Below, piece after piece: positions 8,623 to 17,788 of a stretch of 64,000 nt of DNA. The stretch covers positions 7,603-71,602 of the forward strand of contig JBJORA010000055.1 of assembly GCA_046049675.1 (NCBI GenBank). Reading direction: 5' to 3'. The notes beneath the pieces were generated by a model that saw only the letters and a list, made by a program, of their open reading frames with translations, ran no database searches and was not told the origin of the DNA. This DNA comes from CAIXQW01 sp046049675. GTDB lineage: Bacteria > Bacteroidota > Bacteroidia > Chitinophagales > Chitinophagaceae. Position 1 is the stretch's first letter. The number at the start of each line of letters is the position of its first letter. Made by a program: the position numbers and the translations under genes.

Positions 8623-9309
8623 CTACATTGATACCACAGTTCGCATATTAGGATTCTCGAAGATCGCTTGAGGTGAGATAACAGTTTCTTCAAGCGGAAC
8701 CTCACTGCCATACCTTTCCTTTAGAATTTTTACAACCTTTTCGTGGGTTAAATCAAACGCTTTCAGTTTTTGCAAGGTACCAATCTCTTTTCCAAATGTT
8801 TTTTGATACGCTTTCCAAACAAGTTCCGAGCAATAGATTCTGTCATCCGACCATTCAAATGCTAAATCATAATCTTTCCCTAGGTATTGTAGCGCATTTG
8901 CTCTTAACTGCAGTAACATTTCTTCGGAATACATCGGGTCAGCACGAAGCCTCTTAACCACATAATGTTCATTCTCGCCACGTGCAATAAACTCGTCTAG
9001 CGGTGTCCACTGTACCGGCTGCACAGCTTCTAAAACATACCAATTTGTTGTATCATCAGGCTTGTGAAAAACTAAACCACAGTGTGAATACTTAGATTTA
9101 GTAGCAATTTGTATCGCTTCGCATTGCTCTGATTGCGAGGTTTGAAAAATTACGTCACCATTGCGCAAGTCTGTATTCTGTTTATCGAGACTATTAATGT
9201 ATTCAGCCGGTGATTGAGGTTTATCCTGCCTATCACTTTGACAGGCCGATAATAATCCAGCTAATAGAACTGTTACGATAAGGCAAACTGCTACAATGGC
9301 GCTTTTCAT
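8623..9309 (-). CDS. YiiX-like permuted NlpC/P60 cysteine hydrolase, lipoprotein
   Basis: 228 residues. The signal peptide ends in LLSAC (cysteine 23), so this is a lipoprotein. NGDVIFQTSQSEQCEAIQIAT and KYSHCGLVFHK contain the histidine of the permuted papain-like fold. ALQYLGKDYDLAFEWSDDRIYCSELVWKAY contains the catalytic cysteine (YCSELV), so histidine precedes cysteine as in YiiX/YebB relatives. Family members hydrolyse amide or acyl bonds; the substrate here is unknown, possibly peptidoglycan peptides or lipids. It is separated by 62 bp from the parvulin gene upstream and may be transcribed with it. Confidence 0.82.
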   Translation of the reverse strand: MKSAIVAVCLIVTVLLAGLLSACQSDRQDKPQSPAEYINSLDKQNTDLRNGDVIFQTSQSEQCEAIQIATKSKYSHCGLVFHKPDDTTNWYVLEAVQPVQWTPLDEFIARGENEHYVVKRLRADPMYSEEMLLQLRANALQYLGKDYDLAFEWSDDRIYCSELVWKAYQKTFGKEIGTLQKLKAFDLTHEKVVKILKERYGSEVPLEETVISPQAIFENPNMRTVVSM

Positions 9310-9371
9310 CTCTGATGCACCAAAACTAATTCAACAAACTATAAAATTAAGTGAAAGTAAATTCCACCACT

Positions 9372-11363
9372 CTACTTCTTGCGCGGCACTGTCTTGCCTG
9401 CAGGTGCTTTAACCAAGCTCTTTAACACAGCCTCGTTTACCACAACTGGATATTTAGCTGCTAAAGTTGCAAGCCATTCTTTTTCAAGAAAATCTTGATA
9501 GTCGGCAATGACATAACCGCGTGCGTCCGCAAAATTCTTAGAAGTTGGACTTGTGTAAATTACATTAGGGCGATAGATACTATACGAATTATCGCTGTTT
9601 TTGATTGGTGCGCTAAATTGGTTGACAGCAAGCTTAGCAATTGATGCATCTACTTTATCGAATTCTACACGTGTACTTTCCTGACTAGCACTGCTATTAG
9701 CAACTTCGTTTACTTTAGTCAATGCAGCATCTATAGTGCTACCATTTTGCATAGCACGTAAAAATGATTGCGCGCTCGCTAAGTCAGTACACTTGATTAC
9801 AGTTGCATCACAACCAGGCTGCCATTGATACTTATTTGAATTCTTTGCGTAGAAAGACTGCAGTCCTGTTGTGTCTATACTTGCGCGGCTCCAAACACTT
9901 TTATCAGTAAGATCAAAAAGGATGATGCCATCGCGATATTCTTTCAATAGATTTTTGTAGTCTTCGTTTGTAAATTCTAGCTGACTTTCTTCGTAGTCCA
10001 TCACGGTAGCTTCAACATAATTATTATAAGCCAAGCGAATAGCATCTTCTTTGTTGCCGTACAAACGACCACGTGCACTTGTTTCTAAATACGATTTGAA
10101 ATCGTTAATTGTATACGTCTTGCTACCAAGATTAAACAAACGACTTGTGCTACCTGGCGCACTGCTTACCATTACAGTACCTGCACGTGCCAAACTATCT
10201 GGTATGCTTTTGATAAACTCATCTAAGCTTCTTGTATTTTCTGTATAGCCATTTTTTACTTTCATTTTTTCTAGGAAAGCTTTTTTAGCCATATCAACAC
10301 GAACATCGCGTTCTACCTTTTTTGTAACATCGTTTTTCGCATCTTCAAAAGGCTTGATAGGTAATTTTTCAATCAACTTTATAATATGATAACCATAGTC
10401 TGTACGCACGGGCTTACTTAAATCGCCTGGCTTTACTAATGCAAATGCCGCATTCTCAAACTCTGCAACCATCGCCCCTGTGCCAAAGGCAGCAAGCTCA
10501 CCATTATTGTTTACACTATAGCGATCATCGTTGCGATAACGTGCTAATGTATCGAAGCTATAACCCTTTTGTAATTCTGCTAAAATACTATCAGCCTTTG
10601 CCTTGGCAGCAGCCAAGCCAGCTTCTCCTTCGCTCTTCTTTGCAGCACATAAAATATGGGCCACCTTAATTTGACCACGTGCAGGACGCTCAGCTGTTTT
10701 CTTGATGATATGATAGCCAAAATTTGTGCGTATTGGTTTGCTAATGCCACCAACTGGCATTGTGTAAACTGCGTTTTCAAAAGTATATGGCACTTGCACA
10801 GCAGTGAAATAACCAATACTACCGCCACTTGGAATAGTATTCTTATCGTCGCTAAAAGCTTTTACCAAAGTATCCCACGGGATTTTTTTAGCCATCACAA
10901 ATTGGTAAACACTGTCTGCTTTTGCAAAATAGCGTGCACTATCGCGCTCCGCGGCTTTTGGCATACTAATTAAAATATGACTTGCCTGCACATCTTTTTT
11001 CATGCGCTCGTAAGCTTCTAGCGTAAGTTTAGAAAGCATATCCTTATCCGTAAGGTAGCTTTTGCCAAGCTGCTTTTTATATTGGCCTAGCTCGCTTTTA
11101 ATATTAGGCAATGTATCTATACCTTGTGCTTCAGCCTCTGTTACCTTCATTTTGAAGCGGCTGTACAGCGTAATGTACTCGCGTAAAGCAGCCTCACTTA
11201 AGTCTGGCTTTTTGTTATTAAAAGTGTTTTTGGTATACATGCGCATAAATTCCTTTGCACTTACGCCACGTCCACCATAGCTAAAAATGTCTTGTGCTTG
11301 TGCGCCTTCTACGATGAATGCAGCGCAAAGCGTTAACATGCAGTACTTAATAAATTGTTTCAT
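9372..11363 (-). CDS. Periplasmic peptidyl-prolyl isomerase with two parvulin domains
   Basis: About 663 residues from the ATG at 11363, which gives a clean signal peptide (MKQFIKYCMLTLCAAFIVEG, cleaved after AQA). An upstream in-frame start would only add a non-signal leader. Two tandem rotamase domains are visible: one from VQASHILISMPKAAERDSAR to VGGISKPIRTNFGYHIIK, the other from IKVAHILCAAKKSEGE to PGDLSKPVRTDYGYHIIK. A long C-terminal chaperone-like part follows and the protein ends in a basic tail. SurA/PpiD-type enzymes assist folding of exported and outer-membrane proteins, which fits a T9SS-bearing organism. Confidence 0.9.
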   Translation of the reverse strand: MKQFIKYCMLTLCAAFIVEGAQAQDIFSYGGRGVSAKEFMRMYTKNTFNNKKPDLSEAALREYITLYSRFKMKVTEAEAQGIDTLPNIKSELGQYKKQLGKSYLTDKDMLSKLTLEAYERMKKDVQASHILISMPKAAERDSARYFAKADSVYQFVMAKKIPWDTLVKAFSDDKNTIPSGGSIGYFTAVQVPYTFENAVYTMPVGGISKPIRTNFGYHIIKKTAERPARGQIKVAHILCAAKKSEGEAGLAAAKAKADSILAELQKGYSFDTLARYRNDDRYSVNNNGELAAFGTGAMVAEFENAAFALVKPGDLSKPVRTDYGYHIIKLIEKLPIKPFEDAKNDVTKKVERDVRVDMAKKAFLEKMKVKNGYTENTRSLDEFIKSIPDSLARAGTVMVSSAPGSTSRLFNLGSKTYTINDFKSYLETSARGRLYGNKEDAIRLAYNNYVEATVMDYEESQLEFTNEDYKNLLKEYRDGIILFDLTDKSVWSRASIDTTGLQSFYAKNSNKYQWQPGCDATVIKCTDLASAQSFLRAMQNGSTIDAALTKVNEVANSSASQESTRVEFDKVDASIAKLAVNQFSAPIKNSDNSYSIYRPNVIYTSPTSKNFADARGYVIADYQDFLEKEWLATLAAKYPVVVNEAVLKSLVKAPAGKTVPRKK

Positions 11364-11438
11364 GCTTCTTTTAATTGTTTGCAAATGTAAAATTTTAAGG
11401 CAAATAGTAGGCATATCAAAAAAATGATGCTTATACAC

Positions 11439-12902
11439 CTATTTTGCCTTGCGCTTCCTCTCTAAAAAGTCTACTAAACCCTCTAAATTCGTATGATCTA
11501 GGCGTTTTCCAACGATTTTGCCACTACGATCTATCAAATATACCACTGGTGTGCTATATACATTGTAAAGTTTTCGCCACGCGCCTGTGCGCATTGGGTC
11601 GTGCAAGTGAAGCCAGTTGTCGTTGAGTTGCTTCTCAATAATCTGCTTGCGCCAAAGGTCATCGTCTTTGATGGTATGTACACCATAAATCTTGATATCA
11701 ACCTTGCCTTTTATAGCTGAGACAACGCTATCTAGCTTAGGCACAATTTTCTTACAATGGCCACAATCGCTTGCCCAGAAAATTACCAAGGTATAGTCGT
11801 GATTAGGAGTAACATCAATTAGTGGCGTTACGTTGCCATCAATATCAGGCAAACGAATATCTGGGGCAGATTTACCAATTGTGTTTGGAGAGATTTTTTG
11901 AGCTTGATCAACATACTTCTGCACCATAGTATCGTGCATCCAAAATGCATCACCTTTCATGTAGTAGTTTTCTACGATATAGACGAAGCTTTCGTCTACG
12001 CCCATTATTTTACTATTTTCTGTAAAACGGGTAAGCCACCACAAAGTGTATTTAAACACATCTTTAGCACCACGTGCACGTGCTAGCAAAGTATCTGCTG
12101 CTTTATTGATACTATCAGGAGTTGGTACCACGTACTTAAAATAAGTCTCCAATTTACCATCGTAGATTGGCGAATAGATTAAACGATTATCCTGAAAATT
12201 AAAATCGTCCCAATAGTGTTGCTTATAGTAGCGTTGAGGAAACAAACTGTCGACCGTTTTTTTATCTGCTAAATACTGCTTGCCTTCTGGCACCTGCGGC
12301 TCCAGCATTGCACCCAATAGCGAGCCACAAAGTGTGTTTGGATTTTTACGTAAAAAATCTCTGCGATATTTGTCTACACTTGTAGCCAAAGCTTTACTTT
12401 GTTTTTTTACTTCAGCACTGTCAGCTTTTGTTTTTGCAGCTTCATATTTTTTGCCAAGCGTTTCATATTGTGCTGATACACTTGAAAGAAAATTTTGATA
12501 ATCGATAAAGTCGCGATTCTCTTTGCTGTTTTTATAAACTGTTGTGCTAATCACGTCTTTTTTAGAAAAAGCAACTTCTATATCGTCGCCATTGCGCAAA
12601 AGCATTTCGCAACGTGTGCCGCGGTCGCTAAACAAAATAATGTAAATGCCGCCTTCTAGTTTCTTATCGCTTTTGAACTGAATTTTTACTGAAGGCCCTG
12701 GCTTGAATTTGCAACTATCGGCTTTGTAAACTGCACTTTGTTTGCCGTAGTAATAGCAGAGGTAAGCTACACTGTCGTCGCAATCTGCAACGGTTGCTGT
12801 AATATTATAGCCATCTTTGGCATTGGCGGCAATGCTGCTGCACACAATTATACATAAGCTGAGTACTGCCAACTTAATTGGCGTAACCAAATTTTTGATC
12901 AT
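11439..12902 (-). CDS. TlpA-like thiol-disulfide protein with DUF4369/DUF5106-type N-terminal region
   Basis: About 487 residues from the ATG at 12902, which opens a signal peptide (MIKNLVTPIKLAVLSLCIIV, then ANA). The N-terminal beta-rich region (YNITATVADCDDSVAYLCYY, GIYIILFSDRGTRCEMLL) resembles DUF4369. A helical middle part is followed by a C-terminal thioredoxin fold starting at IGKSAPDIRLPDIDGN. The active site is WASDCGHCKK (CGHC) and the cis-proline is in YSTPVVYLID. It probably acts in the periplasm on disulfides of exported proteins. The gene lies just upstream of the parvulin gene, so the pair may form an envelope-folding unit. Confidence 0.88.
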   Translation of the reverse strand: MIKNLVTPIKLAVLSLCIIVCSSIAANAKDGYNITATVADCDDSVAYLCYYYGKQSAVYKADSCKFKPGPSVKIQFKSDKKLEGGIYIILFSDRGTRCEMLLRNGDDIEVAFSKKDVISTTVYKNSKENRDFIDYQNFLSSVSAQYETLGKKYEAAKTKADSAEVKKQSKALATSVDKYRRDFLRKNPNTLCGSLLGAMLEPQVPEGKQYLADKKTVDSLFPQRYYKQHYWDDFNFQDNRLIYSPIYDGKLETYFKYVVPTPDSINKAADTLLARARGAKDVFKYTLWWLTRFTENSKIMGVDESFVYIVENYYMKGDAFWMHDTMVQKYVDQAQKISPNTIGKSAPDIRLPDIDGNVTPLIDVTPNHDYTLVIFWASDCGHCKKIVPKLDSVVSAIKGKVDIKIYGVHTIKDDDLWRKQIIEKQLNDNWLHLHDPMRTGAWRKLYNVYSTPVVYLIDRSGKIVGKRLDHTNLEGLVDFLERKRKAK

Positions 12903-13084
12903 TGGTTGTAAAGTAAATACATACATGCTACATCTTGACGTACATCCAATAAAAATGGTTGCATAGTAGTGGTTAATTTGCAAGTAGTTAACCCACTGAG
13001 CTTAGCTTAGGCTTGTTTATACGCAAAAATATGCGCTGTGTATTGCAGTATTAAAAAATTGCTGTAGGTTTACGCTTGTAATAG

Positions 13085-14761
13085 ATGTTTAGAAACTGTT
13101 TTAGCACCAAAGTATCCTTAGTGATATTACCTCTGCTGCTTGCAAGTGTTTTCTTTGCAAATGCTCAAGGCAAAAAAACTAAGAAGCTCAAAAAAACCGA
13201 AATCATCGACGATTTTGATAATGCCTATTTAGGTCTACTTGCCTACCACCCTAAAGTAGCCACTGCCCAAGATAGCAGCAAGCTAAAGGGTGTGTACAAA
13301 GAATTAAAGCAAAAAATAAACGATAGCACCGACTACGATCAACTTGCAGTACTTGTAGGCACCTTACTTAAAAGCATAGAAGATGGCCATACTGGTATGA
13401 TAGATGCCGATGCATTGCGTAATGGCAATGTGTATCTACCTTTTGAAATAGAATACATCGAAGGCAAATATGTTATTACAAAAAGTACGCACGACGATAT
13501 TAGTGTTGGCAGTATTCTAGTAAGCGTTGATAATTATCCCGCTGATAGTATTTATGCAGAAACACTTTTGTATCAAGGTGGTGGTGATAATTACAGTTTA
13601 GTTGATGCCAGTAAAATTAGAAACTGCTCGCATATGAGTTATCGTTTTCGCACGCGCGGCTACAACGAAAAAACTAGTGTAGTGAGAGTGCTAAAAGGCA
13701 AATATGAAGAGGACGTTACAGTGCCTGTGCGCACTGCTTTATGGAACTCTTTTAGAGGAGGCATGGATGGCAGCCTAGGTACTAGCGGCAAAATGCTAGA
13801 TTTTGACAACGGCATAGGTTTAATTACTGTACCAGATTTTGTAGAGGCCGACCAAGTAGCAAGCATTCGTAGTGCGATAAGCAATGTACGCCGTGCAAAG
13901 TATATTATTGTAGACTTACGCAATAATCCGGGTGGTTATGTGGTACGTAGCAGCAAGCTATTGAGCTACTTAATAAGCCAAGATGTAACAACGCTAAAAA
14001 ACGCACGAATAAAAACAGCTGCAAAAGATATACTTGGCGAAACGCCATTGGGCATAGGGGCAAAAGGCAGTATTGCAAAGGCTATGCGCAAAAGCAAAAA
14101 TCCTTGGATAAACATAATAGATGAAATCGATGAAGAAGAAAGCGAAGAATTGCTTGGACGCGTAGATAGCATCTATGGCAATATTGCAAATAAAGAAATT
14201 GTAGTACTCGTTAATGAAAATACTTACAGCGCAGGTGCAATTACTGCGATGGCTTTAAAGGCAAAAGGTAGAAAATTAATTGGGCAGCATCCGAGCAATG
14301 ACAATTGCAGAATTAATGCGTTGTACATAGAAGAATTAGAATTAGAGAATAGTGGTCTAGTGTTAATGATGCCAGTGATTGCCGCAGAATTTAATCGTGC
14401 TGAATGCGCGCCAGGTAATATGCAGGTAGATTTTGTGGTAACGCCAACGGTGCAGAGTATTACAGAAAAGAAAGATACGGTATTAAATTTTGCAGTTGAG
14501 TATTTACGCAAAATTGCCAAAGCAGATAAGGAAAACCAAACTGCTTTAGATTCTGCTATAGATCGTGAATTGCAAATGGCCGATAGCACTAAACCTAGTG
14601 CGCCGGGATCTACGCCTGCTACTAAGATTACGCGAACTGTAACTGCAGAAGGCAAGGTGGTGCCAGCATCTGGTTCGCAGCCAAATAATCCACCTCCTCC
14701 GCCACCGCCGCCACCACCGCCACCGCCGCCGCCGCCGCCGCCAATCAAAAAAGAAAAATAG
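13085..14761 (+). CDS. S41 family peptidase (C-terminal processing protease-like) with poly-proline tail
   Basis: 558 residues with a signal peptide ending FFANAQG. A helical N-terminal region holds EDGHTGMIDAD, typical of S41 proteins. The peptidase core has IIVDLRNNPGGYVVRSSKLL and then NENTYSAGAITAMALKAKGRKLIGQ, where Ser382 is the likely nucleophile; the usual lysine cannot be assigned with certainty. A weak PDZ-like segment (SVGSILVSVDNYPADS) lies before the core. The C-terminus has a Ser/Thr/Ala-rich linker, 18 consecutive prolines and a final IKKEK. It is transcribed divergently from the TlpA-like gene. Confidence 0.88.
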   Translation: MFRNCFSTKVSLVILPLLLASVFFANAQGKKTKKLKKTEIIDDFDNAYLGLLAYHPKVATAQDSSKLKGVYKELKQKINDSTDYDQLAVLVGTLLKSIEDGHTGMIDADALRNGNVYLPFEIEYIEGKYVITKSTHDDISVGSILVSVDNYPADSIYAETLLYQGGGDNYSLVDASKIRNCSHMSYRFRTRGYNEKTSVVRVLKGKYEEDVTVPVRTALWNSFRGGMDGSLGTSGKMLDFDNGIGLITVPDFVEADQVASIRSAISNVRRAKYIIVDLRNNPGGYVVRSSKLLSYLISQDVTTLKNARIKTAAKDILGETPLGIGAKGSIAKAMRKSKNPWINIIDEIDEEESEELLGRVDSIYGNIANKEIVVLVNENTYSAGAITAMALKAKGRKLIGQHPSNDNCRINALYIEELELENSGLVLMMPVIAAEFNRAECAPGNMQVDFVVTPTVQSITEKKDTVLNFAVEYLRKIAKADKENQTALDSAIDRELQMADSTKPSAPGSTPATKITRTVTAEGKVVPASGSQPNNPPPPPPPPPPPPPPPPPPIKKEK

Positions 14762-14794
14762 CGCACGTGGGTTTGGTTCAACAGATTCATTCTT

Positions 14795-14808
14795 TCCGCC
14801 GAGGCGGA
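14795..14808. terminator. Short GC-rich palindrome after the S41 peptidase gene
   Basis: TCCGCC and GGCGGA form a 6-bp perfect stem with a 2-nt loop, 34 bp after the stop codon, followed by a pyrimidine-rich stretch. It could terminate the S41 transcript or be one more short palindrome in a repeat-rich gap. Confidence 0.35.
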
Positions 14809-14860
14809 CTGTTACTCATTCTCTTTCTGTTTTTCTTTCTGTTTCGAATTCTGTTTCTGT

Positions 14861-14940
14861 ATAATCACCGCGCCCGAATGCATTCGGACGCTACGTGGTG
14901 ACGGAATCATCATGGTTTAAATGCAAACATCTGCTGATTC
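14861..14940. repeat. 80-bp direct repeat, copy 1
   Basis: This 80-bp block is identical to 15143-15222. It contains the 14-bp perfect palindrome CCGAATGCATTCGG, enclosed by TCACC and GGTGA arms, so each copy can fold into a hairpin. The surrounding DNA (14809-15260) is rich in TTTCTGTTTCTC-like pyrimidine runs. A degraded half copy (TTGAATGCATTCGAAC) lies near 15260. Confidence 0.8.
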
Positions 14941-15008
14941 CATTCTTCTTTCCCTTTCTCCTTCTGTTTCTCTTTCTACCCAAATCCACTCACCTTACAA
15001 AACACTTT

Positions 15009-15086
15009 AAGACATCAGGGCTAAAGCCCCTCTTGTTTCTCTTTACATTTCTCGGCTATTAAGATGTCAGGGCTAGCGCCCCTGTT
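15009..15086. repeat. Two GGGCTAAAGCCCC palindromic repeats
   Basis: AAGACATCAGGGCTAAAGCC (from 15009) and AAGATGTCAGGGCTAGCGCC (from 15061) are 52 bp apart and match the pair at 8439-8520. The core GGGCTA-n-GCCCC is a small palindrome. This places four dispersed copies of one REP-like family in the window. Confidence 0.65.
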
Positions 15087-15142
15087 ATTTTCCCTATTCA
15101 TTTTCTTTCTCATTCTATTTCTGTTTCACCTTCTGTTTCAAT

Positions 15143-15222
15143 ATAATCACCGCGCCCGAATGCATTCGGACGCTACGTGGTGACGGAATCATCATGGTTT
15201 AAATGCAAACATCTGCTGATTC
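15143..15222. repeat. 80-bp direct repeat, copy 2
   Basis: Identical over 80 bp to 14861-14940, 282 bp away in the same orientation. It ends 124 bp before the ftsX start. Together the two copies bracket the pair of GGGCTAAAGCCCC palindromes, so the whole 14.8-15.2 kb gap is a nested repeat cluster. Confidence 0.8.
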
Positions 15223-15332
15223 AATTTCCTCATTCTCTTTCTCTTTCTGGCATTGCCACGTTGAATGCATTCGAACACTACTAAAATTTCCACAATACCT
15301 GCCAAATACCGATTATTTACCCTTGTACACTT

Positions 15333-15340
15333 TATCTTTG
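15333..15340 (+). promoter_or_regulatory. Candidate -7 box for ftsX
   Basis: TATCTTTG matches TAnnTTTG and ends only 6 bp before the ftsX ATG. If used, transcription would begin at or next to the start codon, giving a leaderless or nearly leaderless message. No convincing -33 TTTG is visible. Confidence 0.35.
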
Positions 15341-15346
15341 ACCACT

Positions 15347-16210
15347 ATGGCAGATGGCAAACAAAAAAAGGGTGGCGTTAGCTATTTCTACGCAATACTA
15401 GGCGTGGCCATGGTTTTGTTTCTATTGGGCATACTTGGCTGGATAATGATCTATGCCAGCGAACTCAGCAAAGTGTTTAAGGAAAGCGTGCAAGTAAGCG
15501 TGATTTTTAACGACAATACACGCGACGAAAACGGCCTAGCGCTCAAGAAAATTATAGAAGAACAAAATTTTACCAAAAGCTGCGAGTTCATAACTAAAGA
15601 GCAGGCATTGAGCGATTATCAAAAAATGGCGGGCGAAAACGCCGAGAGCTTGATTGACTTTAATCCGCTTTACAGCAGTATTAACGTGCATTTGAAAAGC
15701 GAGTATATCAATGCAGATAGCCTCAACAAAATAAGCGCTTTTATTAAGCAAAGCAATATTGTACGCGATGTAGATGTACAGAAAAACTTGGTGGATTTAA
15801 TGAATACCAACTTTAAGAAAATTGGGGCCATCGTGCTAGGTATTGCTCTGTTGCTCATTTTAGTGGTGAGTCTATTGATAGACAATACCATTCGCTTGGC
15901 CATGTATAGTCAACGCTTTTTAATTAAGACCATGCAGTTTGTAGGAGCCACACGCTTCTTTATTGCAAAGCCGTTCACCATTCGTGCTGTAATTAACGGT
16001 TTAATTAGCGGTGCTTTGGCTATTTTGGGCATTTGGTTGCTCAAAACCAGTGCAGAACGCTGGATGGTGGAGCTAAAAGGCATCCAAAACACCAAACTGA
16101 TGCTAACGCTATGCCTGATTATCCTGTTTTTGGGCGTAAGCATTAGCGTGGCAAGTACCTACCGCAGCGTAATTAAGTACCTTAAAACAAGTTTGGACGA
16201 TTTGTATTAA
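15347..16210 (+). CDS. ftsX: Cell division protein FtsX, ABC-type permease
   Basis: 287 residues from the ATG at 15347; an in-frame extension to 15203 runs into repeat DNA and is rejected. One N-terminal membrane helix (FYAILGVAMVLFLLGILGWI) is followed by a roughly 130-residue extracytoplasmic domain and three C-terminal helices (IGAIVLGIALLLILVVSLLI, FTIRAVINGLISGALAILGI, LMLTLCLIILFLGVSISVAS). That is the four-helix FtsX layout. With the ATPase FtsE it activates peptidoglycan hydrolysis at the septum; ftsE is not in this window. It heads the ftsX-DUF3098-uppP operon. Confidence 0.93.
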   Translation: MADGKQKKGGVSYFYAILGVAMVLFLLGILGWIMIYASELSKVFKESVQVSVIFNDNTRDENGLALKKIIEEQNFTKSCEFITKEQALSDYQKMAGENAESLIDFNPLYSSINVHLKSEYINADSLNKISAFIKQSNIVRDVDVQKNLVDLMNTNFKKIGAIVLGIALLLILVVSLLIDNTIRLAMYSQRFLIKTMQFVGATRFFIAKPFTIRAVINGLISGALAILGIWLLKTSAERWMVELKGIQNTKLMLTLCLIILFLGVSISVASTYRSVIKYLKTSLDDLY

Positions 16211-16232
16211 TATTGCAACACAATTCTAATTT

Positions 16233-16559
16233 ATGGCAAAAGTAAAAGTAGCAGAAGAGATGGTGAAAAGCGTAGGACCCGAAGTAAAAGACCTCCCGCA
16301 AGCAACCATTGACGCCAATCAACCAGTACAGCATGACGGTACGTTTATGTTTGAGAAGCAAAACTACATTTACATGGGTGCCGGCTTGGTATTGATTATA
16401 TTGGGTTATATTTTAATGGCGGGTGGCAAAAGCCCCGACCCTAATGTATTTAACTACGACGAGATTTATAGTTTTCGCCGCATTACCCTAGCTCCAATTT
16501 TGGTGGTGGCTGGCTACTTAGTAGAAATATTTGCCATCTTGTGGACGCCTAAAAAGTAG
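16233..16559 (+). CDS. DUF3098 family membrane protein
   Basis: 108 residues with two membrane helices (YIYMGAGLVLIILGYILMAG and LAPILVVAGYLVEIFAILW) joined by the family segment GGKSPDPNVFNYDEIYSFRR. DUF3098 proteins occur in Bacteroidota, usually between ftsX and uppP, exactly as here. Function is unknown, but the linkage points to division or cell-wall lipid recycling. It starts 22 bp after ftsX. Confidence 0.9.
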   Translation: MAKVKVAEEMVKSVGPEVKDLPQATIDANQPVQHDGTFMFEKQNYIYMGAGLVLIILGYILMAGGKSPDPNVFNYDEIYSFRRITLAPILVVAGYLVEIFAILWTPKK

Positions 16560-16632
16560 TACCACAAATTTTATTGCAGCTGCCTCTGTGCAGCCTCTCT
16601 TTCTAAACCATTATACCGATTACTAAAGTACT

Positions 16633-17436
16633 ATGAGTACACTACAAGCTATAATTATAGCAATTATAGAAGGGCTTACCGAGTTTTTACCAATTAGCAG
16701 CACCGGCCACATGGCACTTGCAAGCGCCTTGATGGGTATTGGCGAAGACGGCTTTGTAAAACTATTTGAAGTGGTGATTCAACTTGGTGCGATTGCTGCT
16801 GTGGTGGTACTCTACTTCAAAAAGTTTTTTGATTTTAAGAATATCAATTTCTATATCAAACTTGCAGTAGCGATTATACCTACCCTTGTATTTGGTGCAC
16901 TGCTCTACAAAAAAATAAAAGACCTTATTGGCAATGCCTATTTCGTTGCTACCATCCTTATTCTTGGTGGCGTAGTGCTTTTGTTTGTAGACAAATGGTT
17001 TAAGCAAAGCCGCATCAGCGAAGAAAAAGATGTTACACTAGCGACCTCAGCCAAAATTGGTTTGTTTCAGGTACTTAGTATGATACTCCCAGGCCTTAGC
17101 AGAAGTGGTGCCACCATTATCGGTGGTATGAGCATGGGCCTCACTAAGCAACTTGCGGCAGAATTTTCGTTCTTCTTAGCCGTACCAACCATGCTAGCAG
17201 CAAGCGCAAAGGACCTTTACGAGTGCTATAAAGATACACCTCAGTTCCTGAGCGGCGAATACCTAAGCACCCTACTCCTCGGCAGCGCCATAGCATTTGT
17301 TGTAGCCATTGCTGCCATGAAATTTTTTGTAAGCTTCGTTACCAAAAATGGTTTTAAGGTTTTTGGTATTTATAGAATTATTGTAGGCTTGATTGTGTTG
17401 GGGATGTTGCTGGCGGGGGTGAAGGTGAGTGTGTAA
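16633..17436 (+). CDS. uppP: Undecaprenyl-diphosphatase
   Basis: 267 residues, multi-pass membrane protein, normal length for UppP/BacA. It dephosphorylates undecaprenyl pyrophosphate to recycle the lipid carrier for peptidoglycan and other surface glycans, and its activity gives bacitracin tolerance. The two family motifs are present: EGLTEFLPISSTGHMALA near residues 13-30 and LPGLSRSGATIIGGMSMGL near residues 153-171. It closes the ftsX-DUF3098-uppP operon. Confidence 0.96.
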   Translation: MSTLQAIIIAIIEGLTEFLPISSTGHMALASALMGIGEDGFVKLFEVVIQLGAIAAVVVLYFKKFFDFKNINFYIKLAVAIIPTLVFGALLYKKIKDLIGNAYFVATILILGGVVLLFVDKWFKQSRISEEKDVTLATSAKIGLFQVLSMILPGLSRSGATIIGGMSMGLTKQLAAEFSFFLAVPTMLAASAKDLYECYKDTPQFLSGEYLSTLLLGSAIAFVVAIAAMKFFVSFVTKNGFKVFGIYRIIVGLIVLGMLLAGVKVSV

Positions 17437-17788
17437 GGGCGGGGCAACATCCTTTAGCTTATTTTAGGTACTTGATGTTTGCTCATTTGAAAAAAAGCAA
17501 GGGACAGACATTTGGAAGAATACAACTAATCCCCCAAAGAACTTGGCTGCAAGACTGTGTCGCAATAACGGCTAGCACAAAAAACTGTAACGCTTTAAAC
17601 AAACTAGAAGCTTTTGCAGCAAAAGCAAAAGGTCGAGATTTTGCGTTGCAATGTTTATCTTAGCGGAATTCGCTAAAAATAATGTAAAATCGAAACGTTT
17701 TTTGATAAATTGCGATTTGACCTTATAAGCTAATTGATACATTAGGCAAGTAAGCGCATTTAAAAAGAAGGTAGATTCAGACAATAAG
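17437..17788. other. Gap between uppP and R-M system 1
   Basis: About 350 bp with only a short open frame (17472-17663) that has no recognisable features. This is the left junction of the restriction-modification cluster. I see no integrase, direct repeat or tRNA fragment that would mark an insertion site. It probably holds the promoter of the hsd operon. Confidence 0.4.

Noticed and set aside
14224..14790. Minus-strand frame with a long glycine tract
   Set aside because: It is the reverse of the proline tract of the S41 gene and overlaps that gene entirely, so it is a shadow.
15203..15346. In-frame N-terminal extension of ftsX
   Set aside because: The extension lies in repeat DNA and would move the first membrane helix 48 residues from the N-terminus. 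The ATG at 15347 fits the FtsX family.
17472..17663. 63-residue open frame between uppP and hsdM
   Set aside because: No family resemblance and in a gap of only 350 bp; its sequence does not look like coding DNA of the neighbours.
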